Shown here: one piece after another, positions 10,322-20,823 of the stretch
How the letters are laid out: every line of letters starts with the position of its first letter
Position numbering within the stretch: position 1 is the first letter of the stretch
Source of the DNA: an uncultured Prevotellaceae bacterium
GTDB lineage: Bacteria; Bacteroidota; Bacteroidia; Bacteroidales; Muribaculaceae
Assembly: GCA_947302275.1 (NCBI GenBank)
Contig: CAMYUW010000001.1
Coordinates: forward strand, 104,084-168,083
Direction: 5' to 3'
DNA length: 64,000 nt
Notes under the pieces: generated by a model
Told to the model about the DNA's origin: nothing
Databases searched by the model: none
Seen by the model: the letters and a program-made list of their open reading frames with translations, nothing else
Program-made: the position numbers and the translations under genes

Positions 10322-11329
10322 CTACTTGATGCCTCGGGAGTTGAGTGCCGCTTGGTAGCGGTGTGCATTGTCAAGATGGCTGGCGTAGTCACGGGTAAAG
10401 TCGTGATAACCGCTGAAGTCAGCACGAGCACACATATAGAGGTAGTCGTGCTGCGGGGCATCGAGCACTGCGTCGATGGTCGATTTCTCAGGCAGACGGA
10501 TGGGACCGGGAGGCAAGCCGTTCACACGGTAGGTGTTGTATGGCGAGTTGATCTGGGTCATAGGGACCGTAATGCGCTTGATGGAGAAGTCGCCGATTGC
10601 AAATTTGACGGTGGGGTCGGCCTGGAGTCGCATGCCCTGCTGGTAACGGTTGAGGTAGAGGCGAGCCACCTTGCCGCGTTCGTCGGCCTTGCTGGTCTCT
10701 TCCTCGACAATCGATGCGATGGTAGCCACCTCATCGGGGGTGAGTCCGAGGCGCTCAGCCTTGGCCTTGCGCTCACTTGTCCAGAAATCGTTATAGTAGT
10801 CAAACATGCGGTCGAGCATCTTCTCGGGCGAAATCGTCCAATAGAACTCGTAGGTATCGGGCATCAACAGGCATGCGATGGTCTGTGGGGTCTTACCGTA
10901 CTTGGCGCAAACAGCGCTATCTTTCAAAGCCTTGCGCATCCCATCTGGGCCATCCATGAAGGTATCGCCCCATCGCTGGGTCCACTCATCGAGCGTGCGC
11001 ACGTTGTTGAAGGTGAAGCGAATGCCATCCTGAACACCGTTCTTGATACGGCGGGCAGCGGTAAAGGGCGACATGCCTTGAGTGATGCGGAAAGCGCCCT
11101 CACGGTTCTCGACCTTGGCACCCATCAGTTTCATCATCGTAGCTACACGTTTACCAAAAGTAACGTCCACATTGGCCTGCACACTGTCGCTGATCATGTC
11201 GATGGTACTACCCTTTCGCACCTTGACCAGGCCTTCGGCAGGTGCTCCAATCAGGAGGTATGGAACAGTACAAGCCCCGAGAATAACAAGCAGTGCGGCC
11301 AAGGCGGCAATAATCCATTTCTTTTTCAT
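10322..11329 (-). CDS. mltG: Endolytic murein transglycosylase MltG
   Basis: N-terminal TM, LysM-like region, YltG core: LLMPDTYEFYWTISPEKMLDRM, ATIASIVEEETSKADERGKVARLYLNRYQQGMRLQADPTVKFA, NSPYNTYRVNGLPPGPI. Confidence 0.95.
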   Translation of the reverse strand: MKKKWIIAALAALLVILGACTVPYLLIGAPAEGLVKVRKGSTIDMISDSVQANVDVTFGKRVATMMKLMGAKVENREGAFRITQGMSPFTAARRIKNGVQDGIRFTFNNVRTLDEWTQRWGDTFMDGPDGMRKALKDSAVCAKYGKTPQTIACLLMPDTYEFYWTISPEKMLDRMFDYYNDFWTSERKAKAERLGLTPDEVATIASIVEEETSKADERGKVARLYLNRYQQGMRLQADPTVKFAIGDFSIKRITVPMTQINSPYNTYRVNGLPPGPIRLPEKSTIDAVLDAPQHDYLYMCARADFSGYHDFTRDYASHLDNAHRYQAALNSRGIK

Positions 11330-11335
11330 ATTCTG

Positions 11336-12328
11336 TTACGGTTGTTTATTTTCTTCTTCGGGCATTGAGGCCAGCAGCATTTGTGCCGCTCCGTTCATCT
11401 CCACCTTATCGGCAATGGCCGGAACCAGAACGGTCTCGCCTTGACGCACGGTGACGGGTTTCATTCCCTGCGCCTGCAGGGTCGCCTCACCCTGAATGCA
11501 GATCATTGCCACAAACGTGTGACAACCTGGATTCTCTAAAGTATAATCGCCATCAAACACCAGATGACGCACGACAAACTCGGGACAACTTACCAGTCCA
11601 GTCATGCCAGGACCCAGGCTGGGGCGTTCAAGCACCCTATCCACTCGTGGTGAAAAGTCGAGTGCCTCGCGGGCTTCCTGGATATGAAGCGGGCGCAGGT
11701 TGCCGTCGGCATCGCGCCGGTTGTAGTCCCACACTCGGTAGGTGATATCGCTGGACTGCTGAATCTCGACGAGGAAATTGCCGGCACCGATGTTGTGAAT
11801 CTGACCAGCACGCAGGTAGAACACGTCCCCAGGTCTTGAAGTAGTGGCATTCACGACATCTACAATTGAGCCATCCTTCATTCGACTGTCAAATTCATCG
11901 GGAGACAACTGACGGTTGAAACCTGCTCGAATCAAGGAATGCTCATCGGCACTGAGGATGTACCACATCTCATTCTTGCCGGGGCAACCATGCCGCTTGC
12001 GAGCCATCTTATCGTCGGGGTGCACCTGAATAGACAGGTCACGATGGGCGTCGATAAACTTGATGAGCAGGGGGAAGCGGTCACCATAACGGCGATTGAC
12101 ATCCTTTCCCACAAGTTGGGCGCCATAGTGCCGAACGAGCTGAGAGAGGGTCATGCCCGTCTCTTCGCCTTGAGCCACCACCGACTCCCGGCCAGGCATG
12201 GCCGACAGTTCCCAACTCTCGCCGATAGGCTCTTTACTCGCAGGCAGATGCTTGAATTCCAAGACTTTGCTGCCTCCCCACAGAACGGGTCTCAATATGG
12301 TATTGAATTTATAAATCTGCATAGTCAA
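11336..12328 (-). CDS. manA: Mannose-6-phosphate isomerase, class I
   Basis: LLIKFIDAHRDLSIQVHPDDKMARKRHGCPGKNEMWYIL, GQIHNIGAGNFLVEIQQSSDITYRVWDYNR. Confidence 0.95.
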   Translation of the reverse strand: MTMQIYKFNTILRPVLWGGSKVLEFKHLPASKEPIGESWELSAMPGRESVVAQGEETGMTLSQLVRHYGAQLVGKDVNRRYGDRFPLLIKFIDAHRDLSIQVHPDDKMARKRHGCPGKNEMWYILSADEHSLIRAGFNRQLSPDEFDSRMKDGSIVDVVNATTSRPGDVFYLRAGQIHNIGAGNFLVEIQQSSDITYRVWDYNRRDADGNLRPLHIQEAREALDFSPRVDRVLERPSLGPGMTGLVSCPEFVVRHLVFDGDYTLENPGCHTFVAMICIQGEATLQAQGMKPVTVRQGETVLVPAIADKVEMNGAAQMLLASMPEEENKQP

Positions 12329-12431
12329 TCATTTTATTCGGCAAAGGTAATTCCATTTTAATCAATAACTAGGCAAAGGTAGTAAAAACTTTTAGTTTTT
12401 AGCCCCCCTTGGCCGTACTTATTTCTTATTG

Positions 12432-13652
12432 TTATTGGGCAACCTTGTTGTTATCGTCCTTAACCCACTTGATGTACTGGCTGTAGTCATGGGCAACAAG
12501 GACGCCGTTCTCGCGGTCGTCACGCCACGTGTCGGTCCAGTCCATGTCGTATCCATGGCCCGTAGCATCATGGAAAATATGGCCCTCACCCTCGTTCATC
12601 TTCCAGTAGGCTACAAGGCCGTCGCTATGGGCGTTGACGCCAGCAAAACCCATTGCAATCTCGCTGGCCGAAAGCGCACGATTCCACACGCGCACCTCGC
12701 ATAACCTACCCTGGAAGAACTGGCTGCTGCGGTAATTGCCCCACGACATGCCCAACTCAAATCGCTGGAACGGTGTCGCCTTGCCTGTCCCGGATGCCTG
12801 AGCGTCCTCTACTCCATCGACATACATCTTGAAGGTCGCGCCATCGTAAGTGCAAGAGACGAGATACCAACGATTGGTCTTGAAATGAGTATTGGAGAAA
12901 CAACGTCCGCCAGGCAATACCCACTGTAGGATGTCGCCTCCAGCCGAGCCATTCTCACCGAATCGGAACATGTTGGCTTCCTCCTCGTTCTTGCCCTCGA
13001 TGGCAAGGACACGCTTGATGTTGCCCACGTTGCCAAATCTGTAGGAATAGACCTTGAACTCGATGGTGTAGTTGGTGAGGTTGACCATCTTGTCATCGGG
13101 GAAGATGTAGTTGGAGGAGGCATTCTGATTATTCTCCAGCGAATAGAAAGAGATGATGCGGGAAATCTGTAAGAATATCGTGCGGGAACTCTCGATGACC
13201 TCACCGCCGTTACCCTCGACCTGAACGATGGTTACGGGAATGACATAGGTGGCACCCTCGATGTAACCATCGGTGTTGATGACTTTGACCTGAGCAGCAG
13301 AAGACAGGGCTTCGCCTTGCTTAATGGTCACCTCGCTGTTCTCGAGTGTGACGCTGGAGGCCGGGACAGGATAATAGGCCGTTCCGTGCTTGGCGTTATA
13401 GGCCCTCACCAGCGCCGTATCGATGGCAAGACGCATGGTGACTTCTGACGACGTGCGGCGGGTAGCCTTTACCGTAACGGCATAAGCTGCAGGCAGTTCG
13501 TCAACGGTGAAGCGTTGCACGGGCATCTGCTCCGTACCAGAGATAAGCAGTCCCACCTTGCCATAGTCGAACTTGTCACCCTCACTGTCACAGGCCGTCC
13601 ACAGCAGACCCATGGCTAACAACAACACTATGTTGAATAAAGATTTTTTCAT
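12432..13652 (-). CDS. DUF1735 + LamG-domain lipoprotein of the GH18 PUL (probable surface glycan-binding protein)
   Basis: Lipobox LLWTAC; DUF1735-like N-terminus; concanavalin-like C-terminus (YTIEFKVYSYRFGN..., FQGRLCEVRVWNRALSASEI, VAYWKMNEGEGHIFHDATGHG). Confidence 0.85.
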   Translation of the reverse strand: MKKSLFNIVLLLAMGLLWTACDSEGDKFDYGKVGLLISGTEQMPVQRFTVDELPAAYAVTVKATRRTSSEVTMRLAIDTALVRAYNAKHGTAYYPVPASSVTLENSEVTIKQGEALSSAAQVKVINTDGYIEGATYVIPVTIVQVEGNGGEVIESSRTIFLQISRIISFYSLENNQNASSNYIFPDDKMVNLTNYTIEFKVYSYRFGNVGNIKRVLAIEGKNEEEANMFRFGENGSAGGDILQWVLPGGRCFSNTHFKTNRWYLVSCTYDGATFKMYVDGVEDAQASGTGKATPFQRFELGMSWGNYRSSQFFQGRLCEVRVWNRALSASEIAMGFAGVNAHSDGLVAYWKMNEGEGHIFHDATGHGYDMDWTDTWRDDRENGVLVAHDYSQYIKWVKDDNNKVAQ

Positions 13653-13655
13653 CGT

Positions 13656-14591
13656 TTATTGTTTTTTGGCGGGGTTCATAATCTGGATAGCACGTCGGAT
13701 GGCACCATAGGGGACGCCATCGCTCGTGTTGTAGTAGTTGCGCTCCACGTAGTAGGCACCGCAGCCGCCCTTGTGACCGGTGGCTGGCTCCCAAGCGGCA
13801 TAGTTGAAGATTTCGCCACCCGTAGGCTTTTGGCCAAAGGACTCGCAATAGACCGTCTTCTCATCGGGATGACCCATTGCCCCTACCCCAGCGCCCTGCT
13901 GGCTATAGGCCTGCTTGACATAGTAGTCCACATAGGGGTCACAGGCCACCGGAGGAGAGACTGAGAAGTAGTCCACAATGACCAGTTTGTCGGGGTGCGT
14001 GCCATTGGGACCGAAGACCTTGTCACACTCCTCGATGGCCCAGGTCAAGTGCTGGCCACTCCATCCCTCGTAGTCAAAGTCGGCACCATCGAGACCTGTC
14101 TCAACGACCGTGTCGCAGACCCAGCGAGCATAGGCACGGATGGCTTCCTCGCTGCGGTCGCCAGAAAGGTCGTAGGTGATACCGCCGATCGTGAATTTGT
14201 GGTTATAGTTTGACGCGTCGGCATGGAAGACAAAGCGTGTACCTTTCTTCTCACGTGTCTCAATCATATCCTGATAGGCGACGGGATGGGTTTCAGGCGT
14301 CGGGATACCCATCCACAGGTTGACAATGTCGATGCTGTCGGGCAGTCCGATGATGCGCTCACCCCACGAGGCGGGGTCCTTGTATCCGCTTGCGCCCTCG
14401 ATAGGTGCCCAGTCGGCGTAATAAACGTAGCAAATCTCGTGCTGGCTTGCCTTGTAATCCCGCAACGCCTGGTAATACTCCTCGCTGTATTGCTTCAACG
14501 GCTGCAGATCCAAGGCCTGCGGCTCTGTATCACAGGCCGCCAAGGCTAACGCCAGTAATGCCGAAGCAGTGATATATCTAAACGATTTCAT
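13656..14591 (-). CDS. GH18 family glycosidase lipoprotein (endo-beta-N-acetylglucosaminidase type)
   Basis: Lipobox LALAAC; catalytic DxxDxDxE present as DGADFDYE (VVETGLDGADFDYEGWSGQH). Confidence 0.87.
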   Translation of the reverse strand: MKSFRYITASALLALALAACDTEPQALDLQPLKQYSEEYYQALRDYKASQHEICYVYYADWAPIEGASGYKDPASWGERIIGLPDSIDIVNLWMGIPTPETHPVAYQDMIETREKKGTRFVFHADASNYNHKFTIGGITYDLSGDRSEEAIRAYARWVCDTVVETGLDGADFDYEGWSGQHLTWAIEECDKVFGPNGTHPDKLVIVDYFSVSPPVACDPYVDYYVKQAYSQQGAGVGAMGHPDEKTVYCESFGQKPTGGEIFNYAAWEPATGHKGGCGAYYVERNYYNTSDGVPYGAIRRAIQIMNPAKKQ

Positions 14592-14600
14592 AATTCCTAA

Positions 14601-16238
14601 CTACTGATTCATAATTCCTAATTCCTTACGATCCCACCAGAGTCGGGTGCCGCCATTATCCTGGCCTCCACCGAGCGCTTCGGCATCAAGCAGTTGCATG
14701 GCAGCCTGAACAGCGGCCTCATTGGTGTTATACTCCTGCACAGGGAAGGGACAGCGGCGCACCTGAATGTCAGTGTCGATGAGTCCCTGGCTGTCGTTGT
14801 TCACAACAGGCAACAGGCAGGGGTAGCCCGTGCGACGGAACTCTGCCCAGCCCTCGCAGCCGTCGGGGTACATGGCAATCCACTTCTGGGTGATGATGCG
14901 CTCCAGATTGGTCTCGAAATCGGCCTCGTCATCCCATGCAATAGTGATTGTGCTAGGAGCACTAGCGGCATTACCTCCATTGGTACGGTCCACATATCGG
15001 GTGGGCTTCAAGGACGAATTGGTGATATAGGCATCCTCGCCAGTGACACCATTCTCGCTGAACGAAGCACGGATTCCTGCCTCATAAAAGGCCTTGGCTG
15101 TTCCACCCATGTTCCATCCCCGCAGTGCAGCCTCGGCACGCAGGAAGAAGCCCTCGGCCGCCGTCATCCACACAATGGGAGTGGTGGCCCGGTCGATGTT
15201 CAGGTTGGAGACATAAACGCCTGCATAGCGCGTGGGATTCATGTTATGAACGCCCAGGCGCACGCCGTGATACTTGTTGTCGTTGCTGGCAGGAACGAAG
15301 TAGGCTGCCAGCCGCGGGTCGCTGTAGCCGTTCATGTAGCAGTCCATCGTGGCTCCCATACGCACCTCGCCCGCATTGAAGTTGTAGGCCATGTCATAGT
15401 TCGGATGGAAGTAGGTCAAGCGGCCGTGCAGAAGTTGGGCACGCTCGGCAGGCGTCTCAATAAACCCTAAAGAACAAGCCGCAGATTTTTCAGCCTCCTG
15501 CTGTGCCAAAGCAGGGTCGGCATATACCACTCGCAAGGCCAGTCGCAGTCGCAGGGTGTTGGCAAACTTCACCCAGCGAACGACATTGCCTTCATAGACA
15601 TTGTCATAATCCGGCAAGAGCGTTCCACCCGACTCGGCTAACGGCGTGAGCACTTCGATGGCACTATCCAGTTCAGCAAAGAAGCGTTTATAGACATCCT
15701 GCTGTCGGTCGTATGCCGTTCCGAGCGTACCACTGCCGAAATGGATGTAAGGAATGGGGCCGTACATATCCGTCACGCGGTGCAGAGCCTCGACCTTGAC
15801 AATCGTGGCCAATGCAGCCACAGCCGGTTGGCCCATCTCGCCAGCCACGCGGGTCACGCGCTGCCAAGCAGGCATCACCTCGCTGAAGGCGCGAGTGAAC
15901 ATCTGGTCATACCACCCGCTCACAAAACTATAGGATCCATTGTGTACACCATTGCGCCAAGTGCCCGTCAAGGCAAGATATCCCGAGAACGGGTCAGCGC
16001 TCAAGCCCTGCGCTACCTGATAATCTGATGACAGGCAGTTTCCAGATCCATCATCAAAAAGGACGACACGGTTCACCATCTGGGAGAAGAAGGCACCCAC
16101 GTTCTGGTAATCGTTGGCGAGTTCCTCGTCAGTCAACTGGTGCTGATTGGTGTTGATATCATCAAACGATTTGGTACAGGCGGTAGCCATCACCAACGCC
16201 ATACCCAAATATATCCATATTCTTATCTTCATAGCCAT
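14601..16238 (-). CDS. SusD/RagB-family nutrient-binding outer membrane lipoprotein
   Basis: Lipobox MATAC; FDDINTNQHQLTDEEL start typical of SusD-like proteins; directly downstream of SusC-like gene. Confidence 0.9.
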   Translation of the reverse strand: MAMKIRIWIYLGMALVMATACTKSFDDINTNQHQLTDEELANDYQNVGAFFSQMVNRVVLFDDGSGNCLSSDYQVAQGLSADPFSGYLALTGTWRNGVHNGSYSFVSGWYDQMFTRAFSEVMPAWQRVTRVAGEMGQPAVAALATIVKVEALHRVTDMYGPIPYIHFGSGTLGTAYDRQQDVYKRFFAELDSAIEVLTPLAESGGTLLPDYDNVYEGNVVRWVKFANTLRLRLALRVVYADPALAQQEAEKSAACSLGFIETPAERAQLLHGRLTYFHPNYDMAYNFNAGEVRMGATMDCYMNGYSDPRLAAYFVPASNDNKYHGVRLGVHNMNPTRYAGVYVSNLNIDRATTPIVWMTAAEGFFLRAEAALRGWNMGGTAKAFYEAGIRASFSENGVTGEDAYITNSSLKPTRYVDRTNGGNAASAPSTITIAWDDEADFETNLERIITQKWIAMYPDGCEGWAEFRRTGYPCLLPVVNNDSQGLIDTDIQVRRCPFPVQEYNTNEAAVQAAMQLLDAEALGGGQDNGGTRLWWDRKELGIMNQ

Positions 16239-16239
16239 G

Positions 16240-19200
16240 TCAGAATTTGAGTTTCACGTTAAATCCCATCGACCGCAGGCTGGGCTGCATGAAGTAGTCG
16301 ATGCCCTGATAATAGGTACCCGTGTTGGAGGTCGCCTCGGGATCGTAGGGCGCCTTGTTGTAGAGCATGCACAGATTGTGGGCGACAAAGGACACATTCA
16401 AGCCCTTGATCCACTTCACCCATCGTGTGACGGGCACGTCATAGCTCAGGCTCAACTCGGCCAGCCTGAGGTTGGTCGCGCTGTAAACATAGCGTGAATC
16501 GACCGTGCCATTGGGATTGCCCACGGTCTGGTAATAGCCCTGGGCATTGATTTTCTTGCCATTGATGACCACACCGCCATCGTTGCGGGCATCCTGTGTG
16601 GCTTGTGAAGCGCCATAGTAATCCAGAATGGCCTGGGTCTCGCTCACGACGATGCCGCCATAGCGGTAGGCAAACAGGGCAGACAGGGTCACACCCTTGA
16701 AATTGATCGAGTTGCCCCACGACAGGTTGTACTTGGGAGCGGCTTGGCCAGCATAGATGTAATAAGCATTATTGTTGGGATTGGCCTCGACGCTCTGGCG
16801 CTCGGGATTGACGTATATGGCGCCATGCTCATCGGTCTTGAGCGTTGAAACATACACATCACTCAACGTGCCGCCCTCAGTCAGGCGAATCTGGTAGCCC
16901 GAGGTGCCGCCCATGTAGAGTTCGTCAAGGTTGTAAATCTCGCCGTCGATGGGATTGCGCCAATTCTTGAGCAGCTCCTTCACCTTGTTTTGATTAAGTG
17001 TCCAGGTCAAATAAGTTTCCCAGGTCACTGGGCCTAGGGGCTGGGTATAACGCGCAGTGAGTTCAACGCCCTCGTTATCCACACGTCCGCCATTGACCAC
17101 CGCACTGGTATAACCCGACGAAGCGGGCAGCGTGGGATAGAAGAATTGGTTGCGCGTGCTGGACTTGTAAAGAGTCATATTCATGCGCAGGCGGTTACGG
17201 AACATATACAGGTCGATACCGGCTTCCTGCGAATTGGTGCGCTCGGGTTTGAGGTCGGTAAGCATCCGCGTTGAGGTCTCGGCAAGGCCGGTCGAGGGGT
17301 TGATGGCATAGGTCTCACGCGTCAGGAAAGGCTCGCCCGGCTCGTTACCCACCTGGGAGTAGCCAATGCGGGTCTTGAAGTAGTTGAGCCAATCACATTC
17401 TATACCCAACTCTTTCAACGCGTCGGTCCATACACATGAAAGGCCAGCTGACCAATAGAAATAACTCTTCTCGAGTTTGCTCGACCAGTCGTTGCGGGCA
17501 GTAACATCAAGATAAATAAAACTTTGGCCTCCCACTTGAGCAGTGGCATACACGCTCTGCAACTGGGTGCGGTAGCCGCTCTGCACGGGCTTGAAAGTCG
17601 AGTTGGAAGTCTCCACGTTGGCCAAGGTGAACTTGTTGGCAGTACCCTTCAAGTGGCCGCTGAAGCCCTCGATGCTGTTGTCGCGCTGGTCAAAACTCGT
17701 GCCCAGCACAGCATTCAAACTCAAGTGGCCATCAGCAATGTAAAAGTATTTGTTGAACTTGGCGAAGGCCTCGGCATACAGCTGGCGGTTGCTCACGTTG
17801 CGCAGGCCGTAGTGGCCATATTTGGAGGCATAGAGCGTGTTGGTCGAGGCGAAGAATTTTTCCTCGTACTTGTCGCTGCTCTTGTCATACTTCACACGGC
17901 CCGTGATATCGAGCCACGGGGTGATGCGCCAGTTGAGCGATATGGTCGCCTGGTGGCGCTCCTTGTGATTGATGAAACGCTCGCGTTCGGTCTCCCAATA
18001 GGGGTTCTCCATCGAGATGTCGTAGTTGTAGGGCCAGTACTGCACGGGGAAGTTGCGGCCCGTGTCGTAACGCTCGTAGTAGCCCAACTTGGAGAAGTCG
18101 TCCCCCGCGGGGAACAGATAGACAGGAACCAGCGGATTGTGGTACTGACCCTGACTGATCATGTTTTGCTCCTTGACTGCCGCAAGCATGTAAGCCAGGT
18201 CGAGGGTCATGCGGTTGTCGAGGAAGCTGGTGGTATTGCGCACGCTCACGTTGTAGCGGTCGTAATTGTTGCTGTGGATGATGCCTTGGGCGTTAGTGGC
18301 CCCGAGCGACAGATAGGTCTGATTCTTGTCGGTACCTGTGCTCAGGCTCACCGAGTTGGCGATGTTGGTGCCTGTCTGGAAGAAATCGGCAGGACGGTAA
18401 TTGCCGGGAGTTGCCAGTTTCTCTCCCCAGCTGAAGTAGCTGCCCGGCTCGCTCGGCCCATACTGGTTTTGGAATCGGGGCAAGACAAATGGCTTGGAGA
18501 ACTGGAAGCTGCCATTATAGGTCACATCCACCCTACCCGCACGGCCGCGTTTGGTATTGATGAGAATTACACCATTAGCGGCGTTGGCACCATAAAGGGC
18601 TGCCGCCGAGGGACCCGTCAGAGCGCTGATGCTCTCGATATCGTCAGGATTGATGTTGCTGGTTGCATCACCCGTCTGGCCTGCTCCGGCAAAGATGCCC
18701 TCGGGCTGTTCGCTGGAGAGGTTCTGCATGGGGATACCATCCACGACATAGAGCACATTGTTATTGCCATTAATCGACTTGGCGCCACGCATGACAACGC
18801 GACTGCTGCCACCTGCACCTGTTGCACTGGCATTGATGGTCACACCAGCCACTTTGCCCGCCAGCGAGTTGACGAAGTTGGCGTCCTGCACCCTCATCAA
18901 GGCGTCACCGTTAACCTGTTGTACATTGTAAGACAACGATTTGGCCTCCTTCTTGATACCGAGTGCGGTCACCACAACCTCATTAAGCACCTGTGCGTCC
19001 TGTTTCAAGTTGACTGTCAAGGTGTTGCCATTGACTTGCATCTCCTGGGTACCGTAACCCACATAACTCACTGTCAAGGTAGAACCCTGGGACGTAGTGA
19101 TTGTAAACCGGCCTTCAAAGTCGGTGACGGCATTCACATTGGTGCCCTTGACGCTCACGGTCGCCCCGATAACGGGATCCCCGTTCTCGTCTATCACCTG

Positions 19201-19308
19201 GCCCGCCACACTGATCGGCTGCCTGATGTCCGCCGCCGGTTGAGCCGCAGCAGCTCCAGCCCATAGCGTCATCACGAGCAAGATAAAGATATAGTAAATC
19301 CGTGCCAT
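16240..19308 (-). CDS. SusC/RagA-family TonB-linked outer membrane transporter
   Basis: Carboxypeptidase-regulatory-like domain (GQVIDENGDPVIGATVSVKGTN), plug (VLYVVDGIPM...INPDDIESISALTGPSAAALYGANAANGVILINTKRG), C-terminal beta-barrel, 1022 aa. Confidence 0.95.
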   Translation of the reverse strand: MARIYYIFILLVMTLWAGAAAAQPAADIRQPISVAGQVIDENGDPVIGATVSVKGTNVNAVTDFEGRFTITTSQGSTLTVSYVGYGTQEMQVNGNTLTVNLKQDAQVLNEVVVTALGIKKEAKSLSYNVQQVNGDALMRVQDANFVNSLAGKVAGVTINASATGAGGSSRVVMRGAKSINGNNNVLYVVDGIPMQNLSSEQPEGIFAGAGQTGDATSNINPDDIESISALTGPSAAALYGANAANGVILINTKRGRAGRVDVTYNGSFQFSKPFVLPRFQNQYGPSEPGSYFSWGEKLATPGNYRPADFFQTGTNIANSVSLSTGTDKNQTYLSLGATNAQGIIHSNNYDRYNVSVRNTTSFLDNRMTLDLAYMLAAVKEQNMISQGQYHNPLVPVYLFPAGDDFSKLGYYERYDTGRNFPVQYWPYNYDISMENPYWETERERFINHKERHQATISLNWRITPWLDITGRVKYDKSSDKYEEKFFASTNTLYASKYGHYGLRNVSNRQLYAEAFAKFNKYFYIADGHLSLNAVLGTSFDQRDNSIEGFSGHLKGTANKFTLANVETSNSTFKPVQSGYRTQLQSVYATAQVGGQSFIYLDVTARNDWSSKLEKSYFYWSAGLSCVWTDALKELGIECDWLNYFKTRIGYSQVGNEPGEPFLTRETYAINPSTGLAETSTRMLTDLKPERTNSQEAGIDLYMFRNRLRMNMTLYKSSTRNQFFYPTLPASSGYTSAVVNGGRVDNEGVELTARYTQPLGPVTWETYLTWTLNQNKVKELLKNWRNPIDGEIYNLDELYMGGTSGYQIRLTEGGTLSDVYVSTLKTDEHGAIYVNPERQSVEANPNNNAYYIYAGQAAPKYNLSWGNSINFKGVTLSALFAYRYGGIVVSETQAILDYYGASQATQDARNDGGVVINGKKINAQGYYQTVGNPNGTVDSRYVYSATNLRLAELSLSYDVPVTRWVKWIKGLNVSFVAHNLCMLYNKAPYDPEATSNTGTYYQGIDYFMQPSLRSMGFNVKLKF

Positions 19309-19405
19309 TAATTATTATTGTTTTGAATTTATTAAGTGCAAAGTTAGTATTCTCAAAGATTAAATCCAAATCTTTCTCAGTCTTAATGAGCATGAGCCAT
19401 AAAAA

Positions 19406-19444
19406 CAGGAATCGCCAGACCCATGATTGGGGTGGCGACTCCTG
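19406..19444 (-). terminator. Intrinsic terminator downstream of the 19496-20704 gene
   Basis: caggaatcgcca / tggcgactcctg stem (one G-U pair), followed by TTTTT on the - strand. Confidence 0.75.
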
Positions 19445-19495
19445 GAAAGTTCTTTTAAATGTTGCGGAGCTTGAAAGTCAGACGGATGATTGTGC

Positions 19496-20704
19496 TTACT
19501 TAATAACCTTGGCGGTGGTGGTGCTGCCGTCACTGTAGGTGGTCACAATGATGTTCACACCGCTAACGGGCTGAGCGCTCTGCTGACCTGCCAGGTTGTA
19601 GTAAACAACACCGGCAACGGTCTTGTTGGCATCCAGTTCTTCAACAGCCGAAACCGTCTTAACGATATTCACATCAATATCGGAGGTGATGTTGTCGAAG
19701 GTGATTTCCTGACTCATTCTGCCATCCACATCGAGGACGTAGGTCTGGGTGTGATCCAGGCTGTAGTAGTTGCCGTCCTCGGCGGGAGCGACCACGTTGC
19801 CATTGGCATCCTTCAGCTCGATGTCGGCCTCGCGGTTAACCGTCACGCGGATATCGTTGGTATAATACGGCGTGCGGAATGCGGGCAGGCGATGGTCAGG
19901 CAACTCATACATGAGCTGGGTTCCGAAGTAGTCGGCAATCACGTCATAGGTGTCGTTGTTGAAGCAGTAGTTGCTAGAACGCATAAGGCTGGCCATACGT
20001 GCCTCGGCATTGTCAAATGCCATGTAGCGATACTTCATGTGAACATCGTCCCAGTTGCACATCCACAGGGTGAGGTAGATGTTCTCGCCCTTGTACCAGA
20101 AGGGGGTGAAAATGCCATTCTCGTCGGGGTTATCGAAGGGGATATCCACGATAGAACCAGGATTCTCGGCATTGGCCTCGGGATCGAAGGTGCAGATATA
20201 GCCCGGATGGTTCCTGTAGCCGCGATTGGCAACAGTGTCGGTGAACAGCTCACCCTCGGGATAGTTAGAGGCATAACCGTCGAAAAGGTCGAGATGATCA
20301 AGCGATAACTTGTCAGCGGGGACGTTGCGGCACCATGCGGTCACCTCAAGGAAGATGCCGTGTGAAGTCATGTCGCTGGCCACATCGTATCCGTCAAGAC
20401 CAAGACCAATCACCTTGGCGTTGGCAGGCAGAGTGGCAGTACCCAGGTTGGTATCACCCATCGTAAAGTCCTGAGCGGTCACGAGATATTCGGGCTGGAA
20501 CTTCATCATGCGTGAGCCGGGATCAGCATCAGGATAGTTCTGGATGTCCTGATAAACGTTCACGTCCACGGGCAAAGCAAAGAGCAAGGTGTCGTTTGCA
20601 GGCTGATTCACGTTCACGGCGGTCACTTCAATACTTGAATTGGCATTGGCAACGCCGCAGCAAGCACAGATCATAACTAAGGATGAAAGTAAATGCTTTT
20701 TCAT
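19496..20704 (-). CDS. Secreted protein with T9SS-like C-terminal tail, unknown function
   Basis: Signal peptide; C-terminus VAGVVYYNLAGQQSAQPVSGVNIIVTTYSDGSTTTAKVIK shared with two other proteins in the window. Confidence 0.75.
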   Translation of the reverse strand: MKKHLLSSLVMICACCGVANANSSIEVTAVNVNQPANDTLLFALPVDVNVYQDIQNYPDADPGSRMMKFQPEYLVTAQDFTMGDTNLGTATLPANAKVIGLGLDGYDVASDMTSHGIFLEVTAWCRNVPADKLSLDHLDLFDGYASNYPEGELFTDTVANRGYRNHPGYICTFDPEANAENPGSIVDIPFDNPDENGIFTPFWYKGENIYLTLWMCNWDDVHMKYRYMAFDNAEARMASLMRSSNYCFNNDTYDVIADYFGTQLMYELPDHRLPAFRTPYYTNDIRVTVNREADIELKDANGNVVAPAEDGNYYSLDHTQTYVLDVDGRMSQEITFDNITSDIDVNIVKTVSAVEELDANKTVAGVVYYNLAGQQSAQPVSGVNIIVTTYSDGSTTTAKVIK

Positions 20705-20823
20705 AATAAAATAAAATTTATATCAATATTTATGTTAGTTTTGTTTGAAATCAATCAGTATTAACGAGCAAAGTAAAAGTAAAAAATCGAATCAACAAAA
20801 GGAATTGACATTTTTTTGCTTAA

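Noticed and set aside
10271-11368. 365-aa + strand ORF antisense to mltG
   Set aside because: mltG on the opposite strand is unambiguous.
17524-19266. 580-aa + strand ORF antisense to SusC
   Set aside because: Mirrors the coding frame of a clear SusC gene; no recognisable domain. Typical antisense ORF from codon bias.
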